This document shows, in pieces, positions 9,400 to 18,870 of a DNA stretch of 32,488 nt (position 1 is its first letter; each line of letters starts with the position of its first letter). Location: assembly GCA_945862935.1 (NCBI GenBank), contig CAMBBO010000006.1:1-32488 (forward strand), in the 5' to 3' direction. The position numbers were made by a program, and so were the translations under genes. Source of the stretch: Pseudorhodoplanes sinuspersici. GTDB lineage: Bacteria > Pseudomonadota > Alphaproteobacteria > Rhizobiales > Xanthobacteraceae. The notes beneath the pieces were generated by a model. It saw nothing but the letters and a program-made list of their open reading frames with translations. It was not told the origin of the DNA and made no database searches.

Positions 9400-9824
9400 G
9401 CGAAAATCTTCTCTCCGACCCGCTCGCATGGGATGGCGTGAAAGCCCCGTCGCTCGCCGACATGGAAACCTTCGCGCGCGCGGCATTTCAAAATCTGCCG
9501 CAGACGTTCCGCGAGCTGTGCGAGGACGTCGTCATCCGCGTCGACGATTTTGCAACCGACGATGTGCTGAAGGATCTCGGCATTGAAAGCGAATTCGACC
9601 TGCTTGGATTGTTTCAGGGCGTCGGTTTGCCATTCCAGTCGGAATCCGCGCCCTCGCAATTTCCAAACATGGTGTGGCTCTATCGCCGTCCGATTCTCGA
9701 TTACTGGGCCGAGCATGACGAGACGCTGGGCGCGATCATCACGCATGTCCTCGTGCACGAGATCGGCCATCATTTCGGATTGTCGGACGACGACATGGAA
9801 GCCATCGAAGAAGCGACGACGTAG
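9396..9824 (+). CDS. Zincin-like metallopeptidase family protein
   Basis: 142 aa with HVLVHEIGHHFGLSDDDM (HExxH). Confidence 0.88.
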   Translation: MSENLLSDPLAWDGVKAPSLADMETFARAAFQNLPQTFRELCEDVVIRVDDFATDDVLKDLGIESEFDLLGLFQGVGLPFQSESAPSQFPNMVWLYRRPILDYWAEHDETLGAIITHVLVHEIGHHFGLSDDDMEAIEEATT

Positions 9825-9889
9825 CTTCCAATGCGGCGCGACTTCTGTGACAACGAATTCCTGCAAACTCATTTCACGCTGGATAACTC

Positions 9890-10294
9890 ATGCGCCAAAA
9901 ACTTTATCTCACGCTGGACGACGTGCTCGCAATGACAGCGGCCTGCAAGGCCGAGGCGATCAGGAACAAATGGGAGGTCAGCATCGCCATCGTCGACGAT
10001 GCAGGCATCTTGTTCGCTTTCGAGCGGATGGATGGGGCGGCGGTAGGCACGGCCGCATTTGCACTCGCCAAGGCCGAAACCGCCGCGTCGACAAAGCGTT
10101 CGACACTCGTAATGGAGCAGCGAGTCAGGGAAAGCCCGGGTTTCGCGACCCTGCCCGGCACGCATGTGCAGGGCGGCCTGCCCATCCTCCACGATGGGTT
10201 TTGCCTCGGCGGAATTGGCATCTCCGGCGTGAAATCGGAGTTTGACGAACAGATCGCGCAGGCCGGCATCGACGCGCTGACGTCCCGGTCCTGA
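9890..10294 (+). CDS. GlcG/HbpS-type (heme-binding family) protein
   Basis: LTLDDVLAMTAACKAEAIRNKWEVSIAIVDDAGILFAFERMDGA...GGLPILHDGFCLGGIGISG is typical of this family. Confidence 0.85.
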   Translation: MRQKLYLTLDDVLAMTAACKAEAIRNKWEVSIAIVDDAGILFAFERMDGAAVGTAAFALAKAETAASTKRSTLVMEQRVRESPGFATLPGTHVQGGLPILHDGFCLGGIGISGVKSEFDEQIAQAGIDALTSRS

Positions 10295-10304
10295 CCGTTC
10301 CGCG

Positions 10305-11666
10305 ATGCCGCATTCAGAAAAAATCGTCATCTGCGGCGCGGGGATCGCCGGGATTTCGGCGGCGAATTATCTCGCCGCGCATGGCTTCACCGACATAACC
10401 ATCGTCGAGCCGGGCATTCCCCTTACCGTCACGTCCGATAAATCCACCGAGGCCTATCGCAACTGGTGGCCGGGGCCGGACTGGCAGATGACAGCGTTCA
10501 TCAGCCGCAGCCTCGACCTGATCGAAGGCATCGCGCGCGAAACAGACAACCGCATCAATCTCAACCGGCGCGGCTATGTGTTTGCGACCGCCGATCCCGG
10601 CAAGATCGAATTCCTGCAAACGATGTCGCAGCTTGCCGAGCAGCGCGGCGGTGGTGCAGTGCGCCTCCACGACACGGCGGGAAGCATTTACACACCATCG
10701 CCGGAGCGCGGTTTCGACACACCGCTGACCGGCGCGGACATCGTTACCGACCGCGATATGATCCGAAAACATTTTCCCTATCTCGCGAATGAAACGATCG
10801 TGCTTGCGCATGTGCGCCGCGCTGGTTGGCTAAGCGCGCAGCAGCTCGGCGCGGTTCTGCTCGAACGGGTTCGCGAACGCGGCGTGAAATTCGTTCGTGG
10901 AAGCGTCGTCGACATCGAGACGGGTGCGCGCGTAAAATCCGTCACGGTAAAGAGTGATGGTGCGCGCCATTCGCTCGGCGCAGACCATGTCGTTCTCGCC
11001 GCCGGTCCGATGCAAAAGAAACTGGCGACGCTCGCAGGCATCGACCTGCCGATCACCGCCGAGCGTCATCACAAAGTGAGCTTCGCCGACACGGCCAACG
11101 CTGTGCCGCGTGAAGCGCCGATGATGATCTGGCTCGACGAGCAAAAACTTCCCTGGAGCGACGACGAACGCGCGGCGCTCGCTGACGATCCCGAGGCGCG
11201 CTGGCTGCTCGATCCCTTTCCGGCGGGTGTGCATGGTCGACCGGATGGCGCGCACGCAACCATCGTGCTGTTCAATCATCATGGCGAAGCGGTCGAGCCG
11301 GAATTTCCGCTGCCCGAACCACCGCCGCATTATGCCGAGATTGCGCTGCGCGGAATGTCCACGATGGTGCCGGCGCTGCGCGGTTATCAGGGCAAGCCGT
11401 CGCGCCCCTATATCGACGGCGGCTATTATGTCCGCACCCGTGAGAACCGGCCGCTGATCGGACCGGCCGGGAGCGAGGGCCTTTACGTCTCCTGCGCGTT
11501 CGGCGGCTTTGGCATCATGGCGTCCTGTGCCAGCGGCGAACTGATCGCGCAGCACATCGCGGGTGGCGCATTGCCCGATTATGCCCCGGCGTTTCTGCCA
11601 TCCCGCTATGACGACCCGGAATATCGCGCGTTGCTCACGCGCTGGGGCGACGGCGGCCAGCTTTGA
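10305..11666 (+). CDS. FAD-dependent oxidoreductase (DAO family)
   Basis: N-terminal IVICGAGIAGISAANYLAAHGFTDITIVE dinucleotide-binding motif; C-terminal GGYYVRTRENRPLIGPAGSEGLYVSCAFGGFGIMASCASGELIAQHI. Confidence 0.88.
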   Translation: MPHSEKIVICGAGIAGISAANYLAAHGFTDITIVEPGIPLTVTSDKSTEAYRNWWPGPDWQMTAFISRSLDLIEGIARETDNRINLNRRGYVFATADPGKIEFLQTMSQLAEQRGGGAVRLHDTAGSIYTPSPERGFDTPLTGADIVTDRDMIRKHFPYLANETIVLAHVRRAGWLSAQQLGAVLLERVRERGVKFVRGSVVDIETGARVKSVTVKSDGARHSLGADHVVLAAGPMQKKLATLAGIDLPITAERHHKVSFADTANAVPREAPMMIWLDEQKLPWSDDERAALADDPEARWLLDPFPAGVHGRPDGAHATIVLFNHHGEAVEPEFPLPEPPPHYAEIALRGMSTMVPALRGYQGKPSRPYIDGGYYVRTRENRPLIGPAGSEGLYVSCAFGGFGIMASCASGELIAQHIAGGALPDYAPAFLPSRYDDPEYRALLTRWGDGGQL

Positions 11667-11719
11667 CGCCTTGACCTCCCCGCCGTGTCCGGCCATTTAA
11701 ACGGCCAGAGGAAAGCCCC

Positions 11720-12325
11720 ATGGAAAAATTCGACCATCTCGAAGGCGTCGCCGCCCCGCTGAAGCAGGTCAATATCGACACCGACGCGATCATCCCGAAG
11801 CAATACCTCAAGACCATCAAGCGCACCGGACTAGGCAAAGGCCTGTTCTCGGAAAAGCGCTATCTGGATGACGGCAGCGAGAACCCGGATTTCGTGCTGA
11901 ACAAGCCGGCGTATCGCAAGGCCAAGATTCTTGTCGCGGGCGATAATTTCGGCTGTGGCTCCTCGCGCGAACACGCGCCGTGGGCGCTGATGGATTTCGG
12001 CATCCGTTGCGTGATCTCGACCTCGTTCGGCGATATTTTTTACAACAACTGTTTCAAGAACGGCATGTTGCCGATCCGCGTCTCGCCGGAAGATCTCGAA
12101 AAGCTGTTCGACGACGCCGATCGCGGCGCGAACGCGACGCTGTCGGTCGATCTGGAGAAGCAGGAAATTCACGGGCCGGACGGCGGCACGGTGAAATTCG
12201 AAATCGATCCGTTCCGCAAGCATTGCCTGCTCAACGGCCTCGACGATATCGGGCTGACGATGGTGAAGAAGACCAAGATTGACAGCTTCGAGAGCAAGGC
12301 GAAGACCGAGCGGCCCTGGCTCTAA
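11720..12325 (+). CDS. leuD: 3-isopropylmalate dehydratase small subunit
   Basis: 201 aa; [54 protein letters not shown]. Confidence 0.97.
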   Translation: MEKFDHLEGVAAPLKQVNIDTDAIIPKQYLKTIKRTGLGKGLFSEKRYLDDGSENPDFVLNKPAYRKAKILVAGDNFGCGSSREHAPWALMDFGIRCVISTSFGDIFYNNCFKNGMLPIRVSPEDLEKLFDDADRGANATLSVDLEKQEIHGPDGGTVKFEIDPFRKHCLLNGLDDIGLTMVKKTKIDSFESKAKTERPWL

Positions 12326-12328
12326 TTT

Positions 12329-13207
12329 CTATTTCCGGGCTGCAATTCCATCCGCGACGGCGACCGTCTTGCGCGCAATGTCCGCGTGCAGGCGCTCGAC
12401 CATACGGCCGTCGAGCGACACGACGCCCTTATCCTTGTTCTCTGGCAGATCGAATGCACCGATGATCTTGCGCGCCTGCGCGACTTCGTCGGCGGTCGGC
12501 GCGAACGCCGTGTTGCACGGCTCGATCTGGTTCGGGTGAATGAGCGTCTTGCCGTCGAAGCCAAGATCGCGCCCTTCCTCGCATTCGCGCACGAAACCAT
12601 CCGCGTTCTGAATGTCGTTATAGACGCCGTCAAGAATAATGAGGCCATTCAGCCGCGCCGCGAGAATGCAGGTGGTCAGCCACGGAACCATTGGCATGCG
12701 GCCCGGCACAAAACGCGCACCGGTTTCCTTGGCCAGATCGTTCGTTCCCATCACGAGACCAGTGAAGCGCGTTTCGGAATCGCGCGCCGCATGCGCGATG
12801 TCGCGGATGTTGAAGATCGCCGCCGGCGTTTCGATCATCGCCCAGACGCGCGTCTTGTGATCGGTCGACATGTTCATCAGCCGCTCGCCGATCAGTTCGA
12901 GCTGCGCCGGATTGGAAATCTTCGGCACCAGAATCACATCGGGTGCGGCATGGGCGGCGGCAGTGAGATCGTCCACATGCCATTCGGTGTCGATGCCGTT
13001 CACGCGCATGATGACTTCGCGTGCACCGAAGCCGCCTTTCTTCACAGCCTCGGCCACCTGATCGCGCGCAGCGGCTTTCGCGTCAGGCGCGACCGAATCC
13101 TCAAGATCCAGGATCACGGCGTCGGCTGGAAGCGTGCGCGCCTTTTCCAGTGCGCGGGCGTTCGAGCCCGGCATGTAGAGGACGCTTCGGCGCGGTCGTA
13201 TCGTCAT
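12329..13207 (-). CDS. CoA ester lyase, HpcH/HpaI aldolase/citrate lyase family
   Basis: 292 aa; RRSVLYMPGSNARALEKARTLPADAVILDLEDSVAPDAK, VWAMIETPAAIFNI, GFDGKTLIHPNQI. Exact substrate (malyl-CoA thioesterase or lyase) not assignable here. Confidence 0.88.
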   Translation of the reverse strand: MTIRPRRSVLYMPGSNARALEKARTLPADAVILDLEDSVAPDAKAAARDQVAEAVKKGGFGAREVIMRVNGIDTEWHVDDLTAAAHAAPDVILVPKISNPAQLELIGERLMNMSTDHKTRVWAMIETPAAIFNIRDIAHAARDSETRFTGLVMGTNDLAKETGARFVPGRMPMVPWLTTCILAARLNGLIILDGVYNDIQNADGFVRECEEGRDLGFDGKTLIHPNQIEPCNTAFAPTADEVAQARKIIGAFDLPENKDKGVVSLDGRMVERLHADIARKTVAVADGIAARK

Positions 13208-13264
13208 GATTGTCGCTCCCTCGCCAACCCTAGCGAGGCGCGGTTCGCCATGCCAGCGTAAGCC

Positions 13265-14050
13265 ATGCTCGACGATGGTCGAATGACGCCTGAGAATAGC
13301 TGGCTTGCGGGCGTGGATGGCTGCCGCGACGGATGGCTTGTCGTGTTCGTGCGCCCCAGCGGAAATGATACCCGCATTCAGGTCTTCACGCGCTTTGCCG
13401 ATATCGCCAACGCGCTGGAACGCCCTGCAATCATCGCCGTGGACATGCCGATCGGGTTGCCCGACCGCTCTCCGCTAAAAGGCCGTGCCGCCGAGCAGGA
13501 AGCACGCGCCCGCTTGGGCGACCGGCGGTCGAGCGTCTTTCGCATTCCATCGCGGGCGGCGGTCGAAGCGAGTGTCGCCGCAGAACCTGCTGATCCGCGC
13601 GAGCGCTTCTTTCATGCCTGCGCCATCGCCCGCGAAACATCGGACGACGGCAAAGGCTTTTCCAAGCAGAGCTTTTACATTCTGCACAAGGTTGCAGAAC
13701 TGGACACGCATTTGCGCACGAACTCTGCGGATGTAGCGCGCGTGCACGAGGTCCATCCCGAACTTGCCTTCTGGCGGCTGAACGGCGAACACCCGCTCGG
13801 CCTGCCAAAGAAAATTAAGGGACGCTGCCACCCGCTAGGCCTCGAATTGCGCCGGGACATCCTGATCCGCGCGGGCATGCCGCACGGGCTTGCTCACGCG
13901 GCGACACCGCGCGGCGCGGCGGAGGACGACCTGCTCGATGCAATCGCCTGCGCGGCCATCGCGCGGCGTATCCATGCGGGTCTTGCAACGCCGTTTCCCG
14001 CTTCCCCGCCCCGCGACCGTTACGGATTGCCGATGGCGATCTGGGCATGA
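13265..14050 (+). CDS. DUF429-like protein
   Basis: 261 aa; WLAGVDGCRDGWLVVF, IIAVDMPIGLPD, RSSVFRIPSR, VHEVHPELAFWRLNG, DDLLDAIACA. Confidence 0.8.
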   Translation: MLDDGRMTPENSWLAGVDGCRDGWLVVFVRPSGNDTRIQVFTRFADIANALERPAIIAVDMPIGLPDRSPLKGRAAEQEARARLGDRRSSVFRIPSRAAVEASVAAEPADPRERFFHACAIARETSDDGKGFSKQSFYILHKVAELDTHLRTNSADVARVHEVHPELAFWRLNGEHPLGLPKKIKGRCHPLGLELRRDILIRAGMPHGLAHAATPRGAAEDDLLDAIACAAIARRIHAGLATPFPASPPRDRYGLPMAIWA

Positions 14051-14062
14051 TTAAGTGCGGCC

Positions 14063-14761
14063 ATGCCTGAGCCAAGAAGCATCGTTCCCCCAGAATTTCC
14101 CGCGCGCCTGATCGAAGGCTATGAGGCCTTTGTCAGCGGCCGCCTGACCGAGGAGCAGCAGCGTTTCCGCGACCTCGCCGAAGGCGGGCAATCACCGAAG
14201 ATCATGCTGATTGGCTGCTGCGATTCCCGCGTCTCGCCCGAGGTCATCTTCGATGCGCGGCCGGGTGAGATGTTCGTCGTGCGCAATGTCGCCAATCTCG
14301 TGCCGCCCTATACGCCGGACGGCGCGCAGCGCGCCGTATCAGCGGCACTGGAATTCGCGGTGCAGGCATTGCGCGTGCAGCACATCGTCGTGCTTGGGCA
14401 CGCGCAATGCGGCGGCATTCGCGCCTTCGCGGAGGACAACGAGCCGCTCTCGCCGGGCGATTTCATCGGAAGCTGGATGAAGCTGCTCGCGCCCGCTGCC
14501 GCCGATGTCGGCGCGCGCGGAAAATTGTCGAATACCGAATATCTCGAACGGCTGGAAAAGGCTTCGGTCCTGCACACGATCGAAAACCTGAAATCCTTTC
14601 CGTGCGTCAAGATTTTGCACGACCGCGGCAAGCTGCAATTGCACGGCGCGTATTTCGGCGTCGCAACCGGCGCGCTGTCGATTTACGACTGGGACAAGAA
14701 GGAATACCGCCCGGTCGCTGCGAAGGCACATGCGGAAATTTTCGCGCAGCCGCGATTCTAG
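14063..14761 (+). CDS. Beta-class carbonic anhydrase
   Basis: 232 aa; CCDSRVSPE, FVVRNVANLVPPY, VLGHAQCGGI zinc-ligand motifs. Confidence 0.95.
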   Translation: MPEPRSIVPPEFPARLIEGYEAFVSGRLTEEQQRFRDLAEGGQSPKIMLIGCCDSRVSPEVIFDARPGEMFVVRNVANLVPPYTPDGAQRAVSAALEFAVQALRVQHIVVLGHAQCGGIRAFAEDNEPLSPGDFIGSWMKLLAPAAADVGARGKLSNTEYLERLEKASVLHTIENLKSFPCVKILHDRGKLQLHGAYFGVATGALSIYDWDKKEYRPVAAKAHAEIFAQPRF

Positions 14762-14769
14762 CGCCAAAC

Positions 14770-14798
14770 AAAAAGGCCGGAACAAGTCCGGCCTTTTT
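14770..14798. terminator. Bidirectional terminator between carbonic anhydrase and asd
   Basis: AAAAAGGCCGGA-ACAAG-TCCGGCCTTTTT between convergent genes. Confidence 0.93.
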
Positions 14799-14818
14799 CA
14801 TTCCGATAGCTGCGTAAA

Positions 14819-15853
14819 TTAAGCCGCTTTCTTCTTTGCCTGAACGAGCTTGCGGTTGATCAGGCTTTCCGCGATCTGGATCGCGTTCAGCGCCGCGCCC
14901 TTGCGCAGATTGTCCGACACGCACCACAGCACGAGGCCATTGTCGACCGTCGCATCCTCACGGATGCGGCTGATATAGGTCGCGTCCTCGCCCGCGGATT
15001 CATGCGGCGTCGCGTAGCCGCCGTCCTCGCGCTTGTCGATGACCAGCACGCCAGGCGCATTGCGCAGCACTTCACGCGCCTCATCGGCGGTGATCGGATT
15101 CTCGAATTCGATGTTCACCGCTTCGGAATGGCCGATGAACACCGGCACCCGAACACAGGTCGCGGTGAGCTTGATCTTCGGGTCGAGAATCTTCTTGGTC
15201 TCGGCCATCATCTTCCACTCTTCCTTCGTGTAACCGTCCTCCATGAACACATCGATGTGCGGGATGACGTTGAAGGCAATGCGCTTGGTGAACTTCTTGG
15301 TCTGCGGATCCTGCAGCGAGTAGAGCGCCTTGGTCTGGCGATCGAGCTCGTCCATGCCGTCCTTGCCCGCGCCCGACACCGATTGATAGGTCGAGACGAC
15401 AACGCGCTTGATCTTGGCCTTGTCGTGCAAAGGCTTCAGCGCGACGACAAGTTGCGCGGTCGAGCAGTTCGGGTTGGCGATGATGTTCTTCTTGCGGAAG
15501 CCTTCGACCGCACTCGCGTTTACTTCCGGCACCACAAGAGGCACGTCCGGGTCCATGCGCCAAACCGACGAATTGTCGATCACGATAGCGCCCTGCGCGC
15601 CGATCTTCGGCGACCATTCCTTCGACACGGCACCGCCTGCCGACATCAGGCAGATGTCGACATCGGAAAAGTCATATTGCTCCAGCGCCTTGCACTTGAG
15701 AATCTTGTCTCCGTAGGAGACCTCGACGCCCATGCTTTTGCGCGAGGCAAGCGCGATCACTTCGTCGGCGGGGAACCGCCGCTCGGCGAGGATATTGAGC
15801 ATTTCCCGGCCCACGTTGCCGGTAGCGCCCACGACCGCGACTTTGTAACCCAT
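14819..15853 (-). CDS. asd: Aspartate-semialdehyde dehydrogenase
   Basis: 344 aa; YKVAVVGATGNVGREMLNIL, NPNCSTAQLVVALKPLHD, STYQSVSGAGKDGM. Confidence 0.97.
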   Translation of the reverse strand: MGYKVAVVGATGNVGREMLNILAERRFPADEVIALASRKSMGVEVSYGDKILKCKALEQYDFSDVDICLMSAGGAVSKEWSPKIGAQGAIVIDNSSVWRMDPDVPLVVPEVNASAVEGFRKKNIIANPNCSTAQLVVALKPLHDKAKIKRVVVSTYQSVSGAGKDGMDELDRQTKALYSLQDPQTKKFTKRIAFNVIPHIDVFMEDGYTKEEWKMMAETKKILDPKIKLTATCVRVPVFIGHSEAVNIEFENPITADEAREVLRNAPGVLVIDKREDGGYATPHESAGEDATYISRIREDATVDNGLVLWCVSDNLRKGAALNAIQIAESLINRKLVQAKKKAA

Positions 15854-15946
15854 CGTTCACTCTCCGCTCGAAAATACCCCGGTACCTAGTGGCGCGGAAA
15901 CCGGAGAGGAAGCGCTTCTAGGCGAGAAAAGGCCTCAGTTCAACGC

Positions 15947-17089
15947 TTGGCCGCAAAGGCCAAGCCGACAGAGGCTTTTCGCTTGCCGCCACCTGAGCAG
16001 GATGCCGGATCAGCCGTAAATGCGGCCTCAATCGCCCCCATCCGGGTGCAGGGGCCGGCGCGGCATGCGTTTGGGATCAGGCCCTCGGTTCCCCTGCCCC
16101 CGGCGCTCGTGGCGATCCGCCCGCTGCACGAACCCCTGATCGATACGGCGTCCCTGAAAACTACCATCGCGTCCGGTTACGAGGCGCTACGCGCCGACGC
16201 CACCGACCTTGCGGCTTCGATCGCCGCGTGGCTAAGCGACTTCTCGATCTATTTCGCCGGGCTCCTGAAAAATGCCCACGCGGCACACGGCATGAAGCCG
16301 GTGGATGTCGCGAACGCCGCCTCGCTTGTGCCCGGCCAGATGCGGCAGACGCTCATTCGCTTCTTTGCCTATGCCGGCGGGATCGGCGCGCTTTCATTTG
16401 CCGCCGCTCAGGTGTTCCAGCCGCCGAAGGTCGAGGCGTCCGTCGAAGCCGTATCGCGCCCGGACTGGCTCAGCATCGCCAAACCGCATGAAGCATTTTT
16501 TCTTTCGCTGCCCGACATCGGCGAAGACAGCCATTACGCGATCTTGCGGCATTCGGACGGCGGCGGCCGCAAGGACGTAATGACCTTCGGCGAAGCGGGC
16601 CGCTCGATGCGTTACGCGATGGTCGAGATTTACCGGCCCGGACGCGAACTCGATCAGGTCGCGAGTGTGCCATCAGAAATCGCAGCCCGCGCGCGCGAAC
16701 TTGGTCCCGCAGGCGAAGTGCGCTCGACCCTGCCGCTCGAAACGAAATTCGGCCCGGTTGCCACTGTCGAATTCACGGTAGGACGTTTTGGTATCGGCCA
16801 TTGCATCGGGTTCGTGCGCAACGACGCGGACCCGCGTGTGCAGATCTCCGGCATGTCCTGCGACATGAACGCCATCGTCGCGCGAAAATCGATCTCCTGC
16901 ATGCTCGACCGGCTGACGCTGATGTCAGCCGGCAGCGACCCGGACATCGCCAAATATTTCGCCCAGGCCGAAATCAAGCGCAATTTCTGCGGCCAGCGCG
17001 ACCCGTTGCTCTATGCGACGCCCAAGCGCGATTACCCGGCCAATCCGGCCCCTGCCGTCGGTTTGCGCCGCCAAATGTCCTTGCGCTAG
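15947..17089 (+). CDS. Hypothetical protein with one predicted TM segment
   Basis: 380 aa ORF opening with TTG; no strong SD seen, so start uncertain. TM-like FFAYAGGIGALSFAAAQVF. Confidence 0.65.
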   Translation: MAAKAKPTEAFRLPPPEQDAGSAVNAASIAPIRVQGPARHAFGIRPSVPLPPALVAIRPLHEPLIDTASLKTTIASGYEALRADATDLAASIAAWLSDFSIYFAGLLKNAHAAHGMKPVDVANAASLVPGQMRQTLIRFFAYAGGIGALSFAAAQVFQPPKVEASVEAVSRPDWLSIAKPHEAFFLSLPDIGEDSHYAILRHSDGGGRKDVMTFGEAGRSMRYAMVEIYRPGRELDQVASVPSEIAARARELGPAGEVRSTLPLETKFGPVATVEFTVGRFGIGHCIGFVRNDADPRVQISGMSCDMNAIVARKSISCMLDRLTLMSAGSDPDIAKYFAQAEIKRNFCGQRDPLLYATPKRDYPANPAPAVGLRRQMSLR

Positions 17090-17154
17090 GGCGCGCGGCG
17101 CTTCGGCCACACCCCAATTCCATCGTGATTCCTGAGGCTTGCCGCCCTGTTCAT

Positions 17155-17180
17155 GGAACAGAAGGCGGGCTAGATTGGTT
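17155..17180 (+). promoter_or_regulatory. Candidate EcfG-type promoter
   Basis: GGAAC (17155-17159), N17 (17160-17176), GGTT (17177-17180); 30 bp upstream of the 17210 ATG. Confidence 0.45.
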
Positions 17181-17209
17181 GTGAATTCGAACAACGGGAA
17201 GATCGATCG

Positions 17210-17554
17210 ATGCGTTGCATTGCACTTCTGGCGGCGGGGTTTGTTGTCGCTGCCACGGGGCTCGTCTCCGAAACGGCGCAGGCCCAGTCCGGCCAGCGCT
17301 ATTACAATCGCAACTCCACGGTCATCACCGAGCAGGATGAAACCGGACGCCGCCGCACGCGCATCGTGGTCAACAAGCGCTCCTATCTCGATGGCGGCAC
17401 GGAAATCCTGCCGGGCGAACGGCATTACAGCGATTACGCCCGCCCGCCCTATTACAGTCCCTACAGCGTGCTCGGATCGCGTGACGATCTCAGCAACACG
17501 GCGTTGCCGGATTCGATGGACAAGAACCGGCTCGGACCGCGCATCAATTACTGA
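17210..17554 (+). CDS. Small secreted hypothetical protein
   Basis: 114 aa; signal peptide MRCIALLAAGFVVAATGLVSETAQAQ, then a polar Tyr-rich body. Confidence 0.7.
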   Translation: MRCIALLAAGFVVAATGLVSETAQAQSGQRYYNRNSTVITEQDETGRRRTRIVVNKRSYLDGGTEILPGERHYSDYARPPYYSPYSVLGSRDDLSNTALPDSMDKNRLGPRINY

Positions 17555-17572
17555 TCCTTTCCGTTTCGACAT

Positions 17573-17605
17573 AAAAAACGCGCCGCTGAATGCGGCGCGT
17601 TTTTT
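17573..17605. terminator. Bidirectional terminator between the 17210 gene and leuB
   Basis: AAAAAACGCGCCGC-TGAAT-GCGGCGCGTTTTTT between convergent genes. Confidence 0.93.
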
Positions 17606-17625
17606 ATTTGCCCTGCTGACGGAAA

Positions 17626-18738
17626 TTATCCCGCGAGCGTTTCCATCTCTGCGATGATCGCGTCACCCATCTGCGTCGTGCCGACGGTCTTGTCGCCCTT
17701 GCCCGCGATGTCGGCGGTGCGGATGCCCTTGTCGAGCGTGGCGGCAATCGCCTTCTCGATCATGTCGGCTTCCTTGATCATTCCGAACGAGTAACGAAGC
17801 GCCATCGCAAACGACGCGATCATCGCGATTGGATTTGCGAGGCCCTTGCCCGCGATGTCGGGGGCCGAGCCATGCACCGGCTCGTACAGCGACTTGCGGG
17901 TTTTCGTTTTCGGATTGACTTCGCCAAGCGAAGCCGACGCTAGCATGCCGAGCGATCCGGTCAGCATTGCGGCCACGTCCGACAGCATATCGCCGAACAG
18001 GTTATCGGTGACGATCACGTCGAACTGCTTGGGGTTACGAACAAGCTGCATGCCGCCAGCGTCGGCGAGCATGTGCTCGAGTTGCACATCCTTGTATTCG
18101 CGCTTGTGCAAATCGGTAACGACCTCATTCCAGAGAACGCCCGACTTCATGACGTTGCGCTTTTCCATCGACGTCACCTTGTTGCGGCGCTTGCGCGCAA
18201 GCTCGAACGCAACGCGGGAAATCCGCTCGATCTCGTACGTGTCGTACACTTGCGTATCGACCGCGCGCTTCTGGCCGTTGCCGAGGTCCGTGATCGTCTT
18301 CGGCTCCCCGAAATAAACGCCGCCGGTCAGTTCGCGCAGGATCATGATGTCGAGACCCTCGACCAGTTCGCGCTTGAGCGACGAGGCATCGGCGAGAGCG
18401 GGATATGTCACTGCGGGGCGCAGGTTGGCGTAAAGCTGCAATTCCTTGCGAAGCCGCAGCAGGCCCGCCTCCGGGCGCACCTCATACGGCACGCCATCCC
18501 ATTTCGGGCCACCGACCGAGCCGAAAATGACGGCGTCCGCGGACGCCGCTTTTTCCATCGTCGCGTCGGTAATCGACACTTTATGCGCGTCGTAGCAGGA
18601 GCCGCCGACCAGCCCTTCCTCGGTTTCGAACGAGCCCATCTTGTGCGCGTTCATCCACGCGATGAGCTTTTTCACTTCGGCCATGACTTCCGGGCCGATC
18701 CCGTCGCCGGGCAGGAGAAGGAGCTTGTGCGACGCCAT
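17626..18738 (-). CDS. leuB: 3-isopropylmalate dehydrogenase
   Basis: 370 aa; [81 protein letters not shown]. Confidence 0.97.
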   Translation of the reverse strand: MASHKLLLLPGDGIGPEVMAEVKKLIAWMNAHKMGSFETEEGLVGGSCYDAHKVSITDATMEKAASADAVIFGSVGGPKWDGVPYEVRPEAGLLRLRKELQLYANLRPAVTYPALADASSLKRELVEGLDIMILRELTGGVYFGEPKTITDLGNGQKRAVDTQVYDTYEIERISRVAFELARKRRNKVTSMEKRNVMKSGVLWNEVVTDLHKREYKDVQLEHMLADAGGMQLVRNPKQFDVIVTDNLFGDMLSDVAAMLTGSLGMLASASLGEVNPKTKTRKSLYEPVHGSAPDIAGKGLANPIAMIASFAMALRYSFGMIKEADMIEKAIAATLDKGIRTADIAGKGDKTVGTTQMGDAIIAEMETLAG

Positions 18739-18791
18739 AACAGACCACCTTGTTGCGGATGAAAACGCCGGGATTTGCTATCGGCCAGCGC

Positions 18792-18817
18792 GGAACTTGG
18801 CAAGCGCCCGGCGGGTT
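18792..18817 (+). promoter_or_regulatory. Candidate EcfG-type promoter
   Basis: GGAAC (18792-18796), N17 (18797-18813), GGTT (18814-18817); 53 bp upstream of the 18871 ATG. Confidence 0.4.
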
Positions 18818-18870
18818 GCAACACCGGCCGAGGCCGATATTGTCCGCGCGCAAATCACCGGAGCGAAAAA

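Noticed and set aside
12326-12328. 3-bp gap between convergent leuD and CoA lyase (also 22450-22452 between the isochorismatase and LysR genes)
   Set aside because: Compact tail-to-tail arrangements are common in bacteria; no special signal seen.
17142-17168. Hairpin CCGCC-CTGTTC-ATG-GAACAG-AA-GGCGG as an SOS/LexA box or terminator
   Set aside because: Spacing does not fit alphaproteobacterial LexA boxes (GTTC-N7-GTTC) and no T tract follows; part of it is better explained as the GGAAC of an EcfG-like promoter.
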